From a bacterium (GTDB taxonomy: Bacteria; Elusimicrobiota; Elusimicrobia; UBA1565; UBA9628), in NCBI GenBank assembly GCA_021822495.1, contig JAKAQO010000011.1:1-49861 (forward strand): a stretch of 49,861 bases of DNA. Direction: 5' to 3'. Shown here piece by piece: positions 23,979 through 32,966 of the stretch. The position numbers and the translations under genes are program-made. A model generated the notes under the pieces. The model ran no database searches. It saw only the letters and a list, made by a program, of their open reading frames with translations, and had not been told where the DNA came from. Within the stretch, counting starts at the first letter, position 1; each line of letters opens with the position of its first letter.

Positions 23979-25235
23979 TCATCCCGAGCGGCGAAAAACG
24001 ATTTCGCCTTTTTTCATGGTCCAAAGAACCGGAGACTGGGCGAAATAATAAGGAAGCTCGCGGTAATCTTGGGCCTCATGGCAAACTAAATCGGCGACTT
24101 TGCCCGCCTGGAGAGTTCCGTGCGTTTTTCCCAAACTAGCGGCCCAAGCGCCGTTGACAATAGAAGCCGACAAGGCTTCTTCGATTTTCATTTTCATCTG
24201 CGTGCAGGCGATGGATAAAATCATCCGCATGTCCCAGCAGGGACAGGTTCCGGGGTTAAAATCGGTGGCCAAAGCCACCGCCGCACCCGCATCAATGAGT
24301 TTTCGCGCCGAAGGATAGGGTTTTGAAAGAAAATAGTTGGAGCCGGGAACCAGACAAGCGACCACGTTTGTTCTCGCCAAAGCCCGGATATCCGAATCAT
24401 CCGCGAAATCCAAGTGATCGGCGCTTGCGGCCTCAATATCCGCGGCCAAAGCCGCCCCGCCATTTCGAGACAACTGTTCCGCGTGAATTTTAAGCCCAAG
24501 GCCGGCTTTTTTGGAGGCTTCTAAAATCTGGCGGGATTCTTCTTTTGAAAAATATCCCCCCTCGCAAAAAACATCCACAAAACGCGCAAGGTTTTCCCCA
24601 GCGACTTGCGGGATCATCTCTTCAATCACGCGCCGGAGATAAACTTCTCTTCTCTCCCGCAACTCGGGAGGAACGGCGTGGGCGCCCAGAAAAGTCGGAA
24701 CGATTTCAAGCGGCCCTTCTTTTCCAACTTGGGTCAAAACCCGCAAGATTTTGCGCTCGTTTTCCCAATCAAGGCCGTAACCTGATTTCGCCTCCAAAGT
24801 CGTCGTTCCGCTCTCCAAAAATTTTTGCGTCCAAAATTTAAACGCCGCCATCAAGCTCTCCGCGCTTGATTTTCGCACCAAATCAACCGTGGACAGAATT
24901 CCCCCGCCTCCGGTTGCGATTTCGGCATAGGTCTTCCCTTGTGCTCTTTGTTCAAAATCAAAAAGCCTCGGAGCGGCGAAAACAGGATGAGTATGAGCGT
25001 CCACAAAACCCGGCAAAACGACGCGCCCTTGAGCGTCCACGATTCGGCACTTTTCAGGACTGGTTCTTTTCAAAATAACGTCTCTCGGCCCGGCGGAAAC
25101 GATAAGGCCTTCTTCGATGAGAACCGCCGCGTCCCGAATGAGACCCACGGAACTTAAATCCCGCCCGCGCCTGGGCGCGTCAAGCCCCGGGAAAGTCAAG
25201 AGCTGGGCGATATTGAGGATGAGCGTTTGTTCCAC
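23979..25235 (-). CDS. hutI: Imidazolonepropionase (418 aa)
   Basis: A zinc/iron amidohydrolase that opens 4-imidazolone-5-propanoate to N-formimino-L-glutamate in histidine degradation. Motifs: HTHPVFA (metal-binding HxH), KSGYGLDWENERKILR, KIHAEQLSRNGG, and ATDFNPGTCPCWDM with the metal-binding Asp. Length is typical. The start is GTG at 25235, six bases after a TATAAT box. No other hut gene is in the window, so the pathway must be completed elsewhere, or the enzyme acts alone. Confidence 0.92.
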   Translation of the reverse strand: MEQTLILNIAQLLTFPGLDAPRRGRDLSSVGLIRDAAVLIEEGLIVSAGPRDVILKRTSPEKCRIVDAQGRVVLPGFVDAHTHPVFAAPRLFDFEQRAQGKTYAEIATGGGGILSTVDLVRKSSAESLMAAFKFWTQKFLESGTTTLEAKSGYGLDWENERKILRVLTQVGKEGPLEIVPTFLGAHAVPPELRERREVYLRRVIEEMIPQVAGENLARFVDVFCEGGYFSKEESRQILEASKKAGLGLKIHAEQLSRNGGAALAADIEAASADHLDFADDSDIRALARTNVVACLVPGSNYFLSKPYPSARKLIDAGAAVALATDFNPGTCPCWDMRMILSIACTQMKMKIEEALSASIVNGAWAASLGKTHGTLQAGKVADLVCHEAQDYRELPYYFAQSPVLWTMKKGEIVFRRSG

Positions 25236-25241
25236 GCTATG

Positions 25242-25247
25242 ATTATA
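25242..25247 (-). promoter_or_regulatory. -10 box (TATAAT) of hutI, leaderless start
   Basis: TATAAT on the reverse strand is followed by CATAGC and then the GTG start at 25235. The absence of a Shine-Dalgarno sequence and the 6-base spacing indicate a leaderless transcript. Confidence 0.55.
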
Positions 25248-25306
25248 CCCAAAAAATCCGCTAAGTGTTGCACTTGCATCTTGAACTTGCAGTTTGTAAA
25301 AAACGC

Positions 25307-25334
25307 TTGATAAGCGCGAAATTTCTGCTATAAT
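25307..25334 (+). promoter_or_regulatory. Promoter of the structured RNA and NYN gene
   Basis: TTGATA (25307-25312) and TATAAT (25329-25334) are 16 bases apart, so transcription should start near 25341. Repeated (A/T)CTTGCA words lie just upstream (about 25267-25293) and might bind a regulator. Confidence 0.6.
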
Positions 25335-25340
25335 TTATGT

Positions 25341-25406
25341 ATAGACTCCTGGCAGTAAGCTCTTCCATAAACGGATAGCGGGAGAGCCGAGCCCAGGAGT
25401 TTTTTG
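25341..25406 (+). ncRNA. Structured leader RNA ending in a terminator
   Basis: The outer stem ACTCCTGG (25345-25352) pairs with CCAGGAGT (25393-25400), and an inner stem GCTCTTCC (25359-25366) pairs with GGGAGAGC (25380-25387) with one G-T pair, enclosing a 13-base loop. Six T residues follow the outer stem. The RNA would be about 65 bases long, starts at a good promoter and stops before the Shine-Dalgarno sequence of the NYN gene. It could be an attenuator or a small RNA; it matches no family I can name. Confidence 0.6.
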
Positions 25407-25433
25407 TTTCGGGTTATATGGGAGGTTTGTGCC

Positions 25434-26099
25434 ATGTCTACAGCTGTTCTCGTTGATGGCGGTTTCTTTCAAAAGCGTTACCGCGCGCTTTATGACGGCG
25501 CCATCGACCACGATCCAAAAACCGTCGCAAAAAGTCTCTTCACGCTGGCCCTTAAGCATATTGACCAAGAGTCGGGTGAAAAGCTCTATCGTATTTTTTA
25601 TTACGATTGTCCGCCTCTCGCCAAAAAAATTCACCATCCTTTGACGGGGAAGTCCATTGATTTCTCCAAAACCCCACAGGCAGATTTCCAGTTGCAGTTT
25701 TTCGAGGAACTCAAAAAACTGCGGAAAGTCGCTCTCAGGCGGGGCGAAATAAGGGACAGGGGCGGTTGGAAGGTCGAAAAATCCAAGCTGGCAAACCTTC
25801 TTAGCCAACGCATCAAGGTCAGCGACCTGACAGAAGCGGATGTCAGACCCGACATCGTTCAAAAGGGCGTCGATATGCGCATTGGCCTTGACATCGCGGC
25901 TTTAGCGTTCAAACGCCTCGCCGACAAGATCGTCCTTATATCCGGAGACAGCGATTTTGTCCCGGCCGCAAAACTCGCGCGACGCGAGGGAATCGATTTC
26001 ATCCTCGACCCCATGTGGAACCCGATTAACCCCGACCTCCACGAGCACATCGATGGCCTCAAGTCTTACAGTCCGCGGCCAAAAGAACAGAAGAAGTAA
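25434..26099 (+). CDS. NYN-domain (LabA/DUF88) putative nuclease (221 aa)
   Basis: A PIN-like NYN fold is indicated by the acidic residues in AVLVDGGFF (near the N terminus), VDMRIGLDIA and LISGDSDFVPAAK, which form the metal-binding site of NYN ribonucleases. The C terminus is Lys-rich. The ATG at 25434 is chosen for the GGGAGG sequence upstream and the conserved STAVLVDGG start; an in-frame ATG 30 bases earlier lies closer to the terminator and lacks this. It follows a structured RNA with a terminator, so expression probably depends on read-through. The RNA target is unknown. Confidence 0.85.
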   Translation: MSTAVLVDGGFFQKRYRALYDGAIDHDPKTVAKSLFTLALKHIDQESGEKLYRIFYYDCPPLAKKIHHPLTGKSIDFSKTPQADFQLQFFEELKKLRKVALRRGEIRDRGGWKVEKSKLANLLSQRIKVSDLTEADVRPDIVQKGVDMRIGLDIAALAFKRLADKIVLISGDSDFVPAAKLARREGIDFILDPMWNPINPDLHEHIDGLKSYSPRPKEQKK

Positions 26100-26187
26100 T
26101 TCCGTCAAACTTCGTTCGAAAGCGTTGACAATGGGGCAGATCGGGCAACTTAATCATTGCGATCCATAGGACTTTTTCTATTTATGC

Positions 26188-26193
26188 TAAAGT
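26188..26193 (+). promoter_or_regulatory. -10 box (TAAAGT), leaderless start
   Basis: TAAAGT is followed by six bases and the ATG at 26200. No Shine-Dalgarno sequence is present. Confidence 0.4.
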
Positions 26194-26199
26194 AAATTG

Positions 26200-28335
26200 A
26201 TGACTAAATCCGCGACCCCCAACCGTTTGATTCATGAAAAAAGCCCGTATCTTCTCCAGCACGCCTTTAACCCGGTCGACTGGCGGCCGTGGGGCAAGGA
26301 AGCGCATGAAAAAGCCCGCGCGGGAAATAAGCCCATTTTTCTTTCCATCGGATATTCCACCTGCCATTGGTGTCACGTCATGGAAAAAGAAAGCTTCTCA
26401 AATCCCGAGATCGCGGAAATTCTCAACCAAAATTTCATTCCCATTAAACTTGACCGCGAGGAACGCCCTGACATCGACAAAATTTACATGACCGCCGTTC
26501 AGGCGATGTCTGGAAAAGGCGGCTGGCCGCTCAACGTTTTTTTGACGCCTGATCTCAAGCCCTTTTACGGAGGAACTTATTTCCCGCCGGAACCGAGATG
26601 GGGTATGCAGGGTTTTCCCCAACTCCTCAATCGCATCACGGATTTATGGTCCAAGGAAAAAAATGGAATTGAGGCCGACGCCGAGCGGATTTCGGACGCC
26701 CTCAAAGAGATGCTTGACGGACCGCCGATAGGCCCTGAATTGGAAGAACGCCTGCTGGACCGCGCCTTCAGCGCTTTTGAAGGCTCTTTTGACCCGGAGC
26801 ATTTCGGCTTTGGCGGCGCGCCCAAATTTCCCGTTCCGGGAAACCAGGCGTTTCTTTTTCGCGTTTTTCAACGCACGCAAAACCTAAAAGCCAAGGACAT
26901 GGCCCTTCAAACCTTGAGAGCCATGGCCTCCGGCGGAATTTACGATCATCTCGGCGGCGGGTTTCACCGCTATTCTACCGACGCTTTTTGGCGTCTGCCG
27001 CATTTTGAGAAAATGCTTTACGACAACGCGCAGCTGGTCATCAACTATCTGGAGGCCTATCAAATCGAAAAAGACCCCGCGTTTCTTCAAATCGCGCAAG
27101 AGACGCTGGATTATATCCTCAGAGACATGACAGACCCCCAAGGCGCTTTTTATTCGGCGGAAGACGCCGACAGCCTGCCGACGGCAAAAGACTCTCACAA
27201 GAACTTAAAGCCGGCGGGAGAAAAGTCCGAAGGGCTCTTTTATCTTTGGGATGAAGCGGAAATCAGAAATATTTTGGGGTCCGAGGCCGATATTTTTTGC
27301 CATCACTACGGAATTACTCCAGAGGGCAATCTCTCCAACAGCGCGGACGGGGAATTTGAGGGCAAAAATATTCTCTATATCGCGGAATCTTTGGAGCAAA
27401 CGGCTCGGCATTTTGACCGACCTGCTTCCGAAGTCAAAGCCAAAATCGAAGCGGCGAAAAAGAAACTTTTGGAAATAAGAAGCAAAAGAACCCGTCCCAT
27501 GCGGGATGAAAAAATTATTTCTTCCTGGAATGGGCTCATGCTTTCGGCCTTGGCCAAAGCCCATGAAACCACCGGAGACCCGAGGTACTTAAGCGCGGCG
27601 CAAAAAGCGGCCGCTTTCATTCGCGAAAACCTTTATCTGCCGGAATCAAACACCCTCGTTCATTCTTCCAGCCTCAACCCGTCTTTAAACGAAGGCTTTT
27701 CAGATGACTACGCGTTTATGGCGCAGGGACTTTTGGATATTTACGAAGCCTCGGGAGATGAGACCCCTCTCTCCTGGGCCGCGGAACTTTCCGAGAAACT
27801 CATCAAGGACTTTGCCGCGCCCTACGGCGGCTTTTATCTTTCCAGCGAAAAAGCCAAGAGCGCATCTCTTCCCCGCGTCATGGACTCCGCTGATTCGGTC
27901 GAACCTTGTTCAAGCTCGGTCGCCGCGTCAGTTTTATTGCGCTTATCCCTTATTTTAGACCGCGCGGATTTAAGAAGCGCCGCTATGAAGACTCTGAGGA
28001 GATTTTCCGGGCTCATGAACGAACGCCCCACGTCTCTTTCCCACATGCTTTCGGCTTTTCAGTTGTCTTTGTCAAAGCCCGTCCTCATCGTCATCGCCGG
28101 GAAAACCGACTCAAAAGAAGGAAAAGCTCTTTTATCTGAAATCCGCCGCCATTTCATTCCCAACAGAGCGATTGTTTTTGTTCCGGAAAACGCCTCAAAG
28201 AGTTTGCTCCCAAGCCTGTTTAAAGAAATGAAAAACTCATCCGGAAAAACAACCGTTTATGTCTGCCGCGATTTGTCCTGCCAAAACCCGGTCTCAACCG
28301 TGGATGAATTGTCCAAGCTTCTCTCCCAGAATTGA
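26200..28335 (+). CDS. DUF255/YyaL-like thioredoxin-domain protein (711 aa)
   Basis: The N-terminal thioredoxin-like domain (about 5-165) contains [15 protein letters not shown], with a CxxC pair, and is the DUF255 signature shared with YyaL and SPATA20. The rest (about 180-680) is an alpha/alpha-barrel like those of N-acylglucosamine 2-epimerases and glycosidases ([26 protein letters not shown]). The molecular function of the family is not established. Full family length is present. The ATG at 26200 is preferred over the TTG immediately before it because of its 6-base spacing from a -10-like box. Confidence 0.9.
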   Translation: MTKSATPNRLIHEKSPYLLQHAFNPVDWRPWGKEAHEKARAGNKPIFLSIGYSTCHWCHVMEKESFSNPEIAEILNQNFIPIKLDREERPDIDKIYMTAVQAMSGKGGWPLNVFLTPDLKPFYGGTYFPPEPRWGMQGFPQLLNRITDLWSKEKNGIEADAERISDALKEMLDGPPIGPELEERLLDRAFSAFEGSFDPEHFGFGGAPKFPVPGNQAFLFRVFQRTQNLKAKDMALQTLRAMASGGIYDHLGGGFHRYSTDAFWRLPHFEKMLYDNAQLVINYLEAYQIEKDPAFLQIAQETLDYILRDMTDPQGAFYSAEDADSLPTAKDSHKNLKPAGEKSEGLFYLWDEAEIRNILGSEADIFCHHYGITPEGNLSNSADGEFEGKNILYIAESLEQTARHFDRPASEVKAKIEAAKKKLLEIRSKRTRPMRDEKIISSWNGLMLSALAKAHETTGDPRYLSAAQKAAAFIRENLYLPESNTLVHSSSLNPSLNEGFSDDYAFMAQGLLDIYEASGDETPLSWAAELSEKLIKDFAAPYGGFYLSSEKAKSASLPRVMDSADSVEPCSSSVAASVLLRLSLILDRADLRSAAMKTLRRFSGLMNERPTSLSHMLSAFQLSLSKPVLIVIAGKTDSKEGKALLSEIRRHFIPNRAIVFVPENASKSLLPSLFKEMKNSSGKTTVYVCRDLSCQNPVSTVDELSKLLSQN

Positions 28336-28398
28336 TTTCAAAAAAAAAATGATAGGATGAGCCAAGGCAATAAATTTCGTCATTGGAGAAAACAAATC

Positions 28399-29049
28399 AT
28401 GAAATATTTTTTAAGTCTGGCGCTGATATTTAGTGGAAGTCACGCCTTCGCGAATGAAGGAATTCCCCACAACTGGATTAAGGCCGGAAGTTTTCCCTCC
28501 GGATATGCCGTTTCGATCAAATCGTCGGGAATGTATCAGAACCAGCGCGGCGTCGTGTTGCGCTCGACTGAGACCCTTCCATCATTCGTAGGGACTGAAT
28601 CATCAAGAAAATATAAAAACCGCCTTGACATAGCCAGAAAATCAAAGAAAATAGGTTCACAGCCGTTTGTCACTCTCATGCAAACCATTCTCGCCGATAA
28701 ATACCGCGGGCATCGCGTTCTTTTCTCCGGGTATTTGCGCGTGCGCAACACGGCAGGAAAAGCGAGTTTATGGATGCGGGTGGACGGCCCAGACGGCCGC
28801 GTGATGGGCTTTGACAATCTCATGAAGAAACAAGCCTTGAGCGGAAATTCTTCCTGGCAAAAAAAGACTGTCGTCATGGATATTCCATCCGAGGCCGCGA
28901 CAATTAATTTAGGAATCCTTTTATCCGGCGCGGGAACAGTCGAGACCAGCGATCTCAAATTCAAAATCGTGGAAAAAAACGTCCCCGTCACCGCTAAAAC
29001 TGAAAATGACTATTACCCCCGCTCTCCGATGAATCTTAATTTCAAATAG
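28399..29049 (+). CDS. Exported beta-sandwich protein (216 aa)
   Basis: The ATG at 28399 follows GGAG; an ATG 42 bases upstream is less likely. Residues 1-18 form a signal peptide (SLALIFSGSHAFA). The middle has RVLFSGYLRVRNTAGKASLW, MRVDGPDGRVMGFDN and a W-K-K-T-V-V-M-D strand followed by LGILLSGAGTVETSD, the pattern of a jelly-roll domain found attached to some bacterial regulators and exported proteins. Its ligand is unknown. A 26-bp direct repeat that brackets the next two genes begins 15 bases after its stop. Confidence 0.75.
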   Translation: MKYFLSLALIFSGSHAFANEGIPHNWIKAGSFPSGYAVSIKSSGMYQNQRGVVLRSTETLPSFVGTESSRKYKNRLDIARKSKKIGSQPFVTLMQTILADKYRGHRVLFSGYLRVRNTAGKASLWMRVDGPDGRVMGFDNLMKKQALSGNSSWQKKTVVMDIPSEAATINLGILLSGAGTVETSDLKFKIVEKNVPVTAKTENDYYPRSPMNLNFK

Positions 29050-29064
29050 GGCACCGGCGCACCA

Positions 29065-29090
29065 CTGGACTAAATCTCCATAAAATTCTA
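29065..29090. repeat. Direct repeat flanking the AbrB/VapC module, left copy
   Basis: CTGGACTAAATC followed by CATAAAATTCTA-type sequence; 24 of 26 bases match the copy at 29812-29837. The two copies enclose the toxin-antitoxin genes and their promoter. Confidence 0.75.
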
Positions 29091-29119
29091 GCCCCTCCTT
29101 ATGTTCCTTAGGAAAGACA

Positions 29120-29168
29120 TTGACAACTCCAATCGATCCTGTTATAGTATTACAAGAAGGCAATCGAT
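29120..29168 (+). promoter_or_regulatory. Promoter and repeated operator of the AbrB/VapC module
   Basis: TTGACA (29120-29125) and TATAGT (29143-29148) are separated by the ideal 17 bases. CAATCGAT occurs twice in direct orientation (29130-29137 inside the spacer and 29161-29168 just before the Shine-Dalgarno sequence), a likely site for autorepression by the AbrB-like antitoxin. Confidence 0.65.
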
Positions 29169-29181
29169 AGGAGAAATGGTC

Positions 29182-29391
29182 ATGCAACATACGGTCACGA
29201 TCTCGCCGAAATACCAGGTGGTCATCCCATCGGAAGTGCGGCAATCCCTGGGAATCCGCCCCGGCGAAAAGGTCCAGGTCTTGAGCTGGGACAATCGCAT
29301 CGAGTTTATCCTCGTTCGCCCCGCCAAGGCCCTGCGCGGCTTTCTCAAGGGCATCAACACCGCTGTCTTGCGCGACAAAGACCGGCTCTAG
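29182..29391 (+). CDS. AbrB/MazE-type antitoxin (69 aa)
   Basis: A swapped-hairpin AbrB domain: VTISPKYQVVIPSEVRQSLG followed by IRPGEKVQV. The ATG at 29182 has AGGAG 8 bases upstream; the ATG two codons earlier is too close to it. It would bind DNA as a dimer, repress the promoter at 29120-29148 and neutralise the downstream PIN toxin through its C terminus (RGFLKGINTAVLRD). The toxin gene starts 11 bases after the stop. Confidence 0.85.
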   Translation: MQHTVTISPKYQVVIPSEVRQSLGIRPGEKVQVLSWDNRIEFILVRPAKALRGFLKGINTAVLRDKDRL

Positions 29392-29402
29392 GACCCTTAA
29401 AA

Positions 29403-29801
29403 GTGAGCAACGCCGCCTTTAATGTTGTGGACTCTTCCGGCTGGCTGGAATATCTGGCCGATGGCCGCAACGCGGATTTTTTCGCTCCCGCCATTGAGGA
29501 GACCAAGCGTCTCGTGGTTCCCTCTATCTCCATCTATGAAGTCTTCAAGCGCGTGCTCATCCAACGCGGAGAAGACGCCGCACTCCAGGCCGCAGCTCTC
29601 ATGCGGCAAGGAGATGTTATTGATTTAAGCGTCCAGGTTGCGTTAAACGCCGCGAAACTTTCGGTCCAGCATGTTCTGCCGTTGGCTGACTCCGTTATAC
29701 TGGCTGTTGCTCGCATGAGAAACGCCGTTTTATGGACCCAGGACGCCGATTTCAAGGACTTAGACGGCGTCCGCTATGTTCCTAAACGCGCCCATTCTTA
29801 A
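29403..29801 (+). CDS. vapC: VapC-type PIN-domain toxin (132 aa)
   Basis: A PIN ribonuclease with the acidic residues in NVVDSSGWLEYL, SISIYEVFKR, LADSVILAVAR and TQDADFKDL, which would coordinate Mg2+. VapC toxins cleave tRNA or rRNA when released from the antitoxin. The start is GTG at 29403. Length and all four acidic positions are normal, so the toxin should be active. The pair lies between two 26-bp direct repeats. Confidence 0.88.
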   Translation: MSNAAFNVVDSSGWLEYLADGRNADFFAPAIEETKRLVVPSISIYEVFKRVLIQRGEDAALQAAALMRQGDVIDLSVQVALNAAKLSVQHVLPLADSVILAVARMRNAVLWTQDADFKDLDGVRYVPKRAHS

Positions 29802-29811
29802 TAAAACGCCG

Positions 29812-29837
29812 CTGGACTAAATCCTCATAAAATTCTA
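29812..29837. repeat. Direct repeat flanking the AbrB/VapC module, right copy
   Basis: Matches 29065-29090 at 24 of 26 positions, the differences being one adjacent TC/CT swap. It lies 45 bases before nuoG. Confidence 0.75.
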
Positions 29838-29881
29838 AAGTTATAAGAGATTCGGATTTTAAGGATTTAAGGACAAAGACC

Positions 29882-31405
29882 ATGGCTCAATTTACTCTGG
29901 ACGGAAAAAAAGTCGAGGCAAAGGAAGGGTCTCTCGTCATCGACGCGGCAAGAGAAGCCGGAACCGAGATTCCGCATTACTGTTATCACCCGACTCTGGG
30001 AAACCCCGGCAACTGCCGCCTCTGCGTGGTTGAAGTCGAAGGCGCGCCCAAACCCATGGTCTCTTGCCGCCTTCCGGTCAAAGAGGGAATGGTCGTTCAT
30101 TCCAACAGCCCGCAAGCGCTTAGAGCCCGCTCATCCGCTTTGGAACTTCATCTGGTCAATCACCCACTCGATTGCCCGGTCTGCGATCAGGCGGGGGAAT
30201 GCGGGCTTCAAGATTATTACATGAAGCACGGCCAATACGAAAGCCAGGTCCGCGAAAACAAACTCCACAAAAAAAAGCGCGTTCCCATCGGCCCTCACGT
30301 GATGCTCGACCAAGAAAGATGCGTTCTCTGCACAAGATGCACGCGCTTTACCTCTGAGGTAACTAAAACCCATGAACTGGGAATTTTCGGACGAGGACAC
30401 AAGGAAGCTATTGATTTAGCCCCTGGAAAAACCCTGGACAATCCTTATTCTGGAAACGTGGTAGATATTTGCCCGGTTGGAGCCTTGACCGATCGCGATT
30501 TTCGCTATAAAGTCCGCGTTTGGTATCTGGATAAGACCAATTCCATCTGCCCCGGATGCAGCCGCGGGTGCAACATTTCTCTTCACACCAACACCAAACG
30601 GCCCTGGCACAACGAAGGCCGGCGCGCGGCGAGAATTAAGCCTCGACACAATGCGGAAATCAACGGCTACTGGATCTGCGATGAAGGGCGATACAGCTGT
30701 TCGAAATTAGACGAAGATCGATTGGGAAAGGTCATGCAACTAAAACCCGCCCCGGCGGAAATTTCCTGGGACGCCGCTCTTTCGGAAATCTCCCAATCCC
30801 TGGCCAAAAACATCGAGGAAAAAGGAAAAGAAGGCTTGGCGGTCATCGCCTCGGGACTTTTATCGAATGAGGACTGGGCAGGATTTAAAAAGATTTTCGT
30901 TGAGGCGCTCAAAGTTTCCCATTTTCTTTTCACGCCTGAGCCCGATCAAATGGGAGAAGAAGACGAGCTTTTGCGCAAAAAGGAAAAAGTCCCCAATCTC
31001 AAAGGCGGAGAAGCCTTGGGGTTTGGAACTCAAATTAAATCCGAGTCCTGGGAAAGCCTCGCCCAAAAAATTGAGTCCGGCAAAATCTGGGGCCTCTATA
31101 TTTTAGAACGCGATCCGTCAAAAGTCTGGAAAGAGAAAACGAAAAACCTTCTGGATAAGCTCGAACTCATCGTTTTTCAGAGCCCGTATAAAACGGCGAT
31201 TGGGAATTGGGCGCATTACCGTCTGCCCGCGACTTCCTATGCCGAGGAAGAAGGGCATTTCACCAATTTCGAGGGCAAGATTCAAAAGTACGAGCAAGCC
31301 CTTCTTCCGCTCGGAGAAGCCTTGCCCGACTGGGATATCTTGCAAAAGCTTGAGCGCCACTACAAAGAAGTTCAATCTCATGCGCTTACGGGAGCATCCA
31401 AATGA
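29882..31405 (+). CDS. nuoG: NADH-quinone oxidoreductase subunit G, short form (507 aa)
   Basis: The peripheral-arm iron-sulfur subunit of complex I. Cluster ligands: [2Fe-2S] Cys34, 45, 48 and 62; the N5-type His94, Cys98, 101 and 107; [4Fe-4S] Cys147, 150, 153 and 197; and an N7-type set Cys223, 226, 230 and 266. After that, only about 240 residues of the molybdopterin-oxidoreductase-like domain remain, so the protein is shorter than the 680-900 residues usual in proteobacteria. AAGGA precedes the ATG. The stop overlaps nuoH by 4 bases. Confidence 0.92.
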   Translation: MAQFTLDGKKVEAKEGSLVIDAAREAGTEIPHYCYHPTLGNPGNCRLCVVEVEGAPKPMVSCRLPVKEGMVVHSNSPQALRARSSALELHLVNHPLDCPVCDQAGECGLQDYYMKHGQYESQVRENKLHKKKRVPIGPHVMLDQERCVLCTRCTRFTSEVTKTHELGIFGRGHKEAIDLAPGKTLDNPYSGNVVDICPVGALTDRDFRYKVRVWYLDKTNSICPGCSRGCNISLHTNTKRPWHNEGRRAARIKPRHNAEINGYWICDEGRYSCSKLDEDRLGKVMQLKPAPAEISWDAALSEISQSLAKNIEEKGKEGLAVIASGLLSNEDWAGFKKIFVEALKVSHFLFTPEPDQMGEEDELLRKKEKVPNLKGGEALGFGTQIKSESWESLAQKIESGKIWGLYILERDPSKVWKEKTKNLLDKLELIVFQSPYKTAIGNWAHYRLPATSYAEEEGHFTNFEGKIQKYEQALLPLGEALPDWDILQKLERHYKEVQSHALTGASK

Positions 31406-32448
31406 CTGGGGTAGCCTGGACCGCCGTTAAAGTAATTTTCGCCGTCGTCACGGGACTCAACATCGCCGGTTTTTTAGGCTGGCTTGAGAGAAAACAAAGC
31501 GCGGTTTTACAAGACCGCATCGGAGCCAATAGAGCCGATATTTTTGGCCTGCGCGTGCTTGGTTTTTTCCATCCCATCGCCGATGCTCTTAAAATGCTGA
31601 CCAAGGAAGATTATATTCCGCCGTTTGCCCATCAGCCTTTTTACGCGCTGGCCCCGGGAATCTCGCTGGGGTTTGGGCTTTTGGGCCTGGCCGCCCTTCC
31701 CTTTGGCGGTCACATCACGGCCTTTGGACACTCGGTCAGCCTTCAGCCCATTCAAAGCCCTTACGGACTTCTCTTGGTCCTTGGACTTTTATCCCTGGGG
31801 GTTCACGGAGTGGTCATGGCGGGATATTCTTCCGCCTCCAACTACGGGCTCATCGGGGGGCTCAGAGGCGCCTCTCAGATGATCGCCTACGAAGTGTGTT
31901 TGGCAACAACTTTAGCCAGCGTCGCGTTTGTTTACGGGACCCTTGATTTACAACAGGCGGTTATTTGGCAGGGACGGCATCTCTTTGGCTTTTTGCCTGC
32001 CTGGGGGATTTTTGTTCAACCCCTCGGCTTTATTCTCTTTTTGACGGCCGCCGCCGCCGAAACCAAAAGGACTCCCTTTGATCTTCCGGAAGGCGAAAGC
32101 GAAATCATCGGTTATCACGTCGAATATTCCGGAATGAAATTCGGGATGTTTTTAATGACCGACTTTGTCGAGTCCATCGTCGTCTCGGGACTGGCGACCG
32201 CGCTTTATCTGGGCGGCTGGCAATCGCCGGGGCTTCATCTTGCCGGCGTCTTGGGCGGAGTCGTCATGGTCGCGACCTTCCTGATTAAGGTCATGCTAGT
32301 TCTCTTTTTGCTCATGCAAATACGCTGGACCCTTCCGCGTTTTCGCTTTGACCAGCTTTTGGATCTCGGGTGGAAAAACATTCTTCCCTTGTCCTTGCTC
32401 AATTTTCTTTTGACCGTCTGGGGGGGTTATTTATGGCGATTAAGATAA
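31402..32448 (+). CDS. nuoH: NADH-quinone oxidoreductase subunit H (348 aa)
   Basis: An integral membrane subunit with about eight helices that forms part of the quinone-binding chamber at the join of the two complex I arms. Typical motifs: LERKQSAVLQDRIGANRA, DALKMLTKEDYIP, FLTAAAAETKRTPFDLPEGE and EYSGMKFGMFLMTDFV. The start overlaps nuoG and the end overlaps nuoI by 16 bases, so the three are translationally coupled. The other subunits are not in the window. Confidence 0.95.
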   Translation: MTGVAWTAVKVIFAVVTGLNIAGFLGWLERKQSAVLQDRIGANRADIFGLRVLGFFHPIADALKMLTKEDYIPPFAHQPFYALAPGISLGFGLLGLAALPFGGHITAFGHSVSLQPIQSPYGLLLVLGLLSLGVHGVVMAGYSSASNYGLIGGLRGASQMIAYEVCLATTLASVAFVYGTLDLQQAVIWQGRHLFGFLPAWGIFVQPLGFILFLTAAAAETKRTPFDLPEGESEIIGYHVEYSGMKFGMFLMTDFVESIVVSGLATALYLGGWQSPGLHLAGVLGGVVMVATFLIKVMLVLFLLMQIRWTLPRFRFDQLLDLGWKNILPLSLLNFLLTVWGGYLWRLR

Positions 32449-32966
32449 AAGAAGTCACGCGCCCGCCTAAAAATTTTCAAGGACAAATTTATCTCTGGGA
32501 AGTTTGGCTGGGGCTTTTGGTCACGTTTCGGCATCTCTTCGTCAATCTGGGCCGCCATACGCTCAAAGCCCTTGGAATTAAAACCGAGCCCGGGGCGGTC
32601 ACCATCCAATATCCGGAAGACCCTGCGGTCTTGGGAAAACGCGCGAGAACCCGCCATCGCCTTCTCAAACGGGATGACGGAACTCCCCGCTGCACGGCCT
32701 GCCTTTTATGCGAGACCATTTGTCCAGCCAAATGTATCCGCATCGTCGCCGAGGAAAGCCCGGATGTCATCGTGGAAAAGCGCGCAAAATCTTTCAGCAT
32801 CGATCTCGGGCTTTGCGTTTTCTGCGGCTACTGCGCCGAGGCTTGCCCGGTGGACGCCATCCACATGGATTCTACAGACGTCGCCATCACGGCCTATGAC
32901 CGAAAAGACATGATCTGGAACATGGCAGAACTTTTGGAAGGAAAGAAAAATCCGGCTTCCGCCTGA
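32433..32966 (+). CDS. nuoI: NADH-quinone oxidoreductase subunit I (177 aa)
   Basis: The ferredoxin-like subunit that carries clusters N6a and N6b. Cysteines 87, 90, 93 and 97 (CTACLLCETICP) and 128, 131, 134 and 138 (CVFCGYCAEACP) are the two CxxCxxCxxxCP sets. The ATG at 32433 is selected by the family's N terminus and a G-rich sequence upstream; it lies inside the end of nuoH. The stop codon overlaps the start of the cyclase gene (32966) by one base. Confidence 0.95.
   Translation: MAIKIKEVTRPPKNFQGQIYLWEVWLGLLVTFRHLFVNLGRHTLKALGIKTEPGAVTIQYPEDPAVLGKRARTRHRLLKRDDGTPRCTACLLCETICPAKCIRIVAEESPDVIVEKRAKSFSIDLGLCVFCGYCAEACPVDAIHMDSTDVAITAYDRKDMIWNMAELLEGKKNPASA

Noticed and set aside
25341-26099. 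The RNA plus NYN gene as a type III toxin-antitoxin system.
   Set aside because: The RNA lacks the tandem repeats of type III antitoxins and the protein is a NYN nuclease, not a ToxN/AbiQ fold. Kept only as a structured leader.
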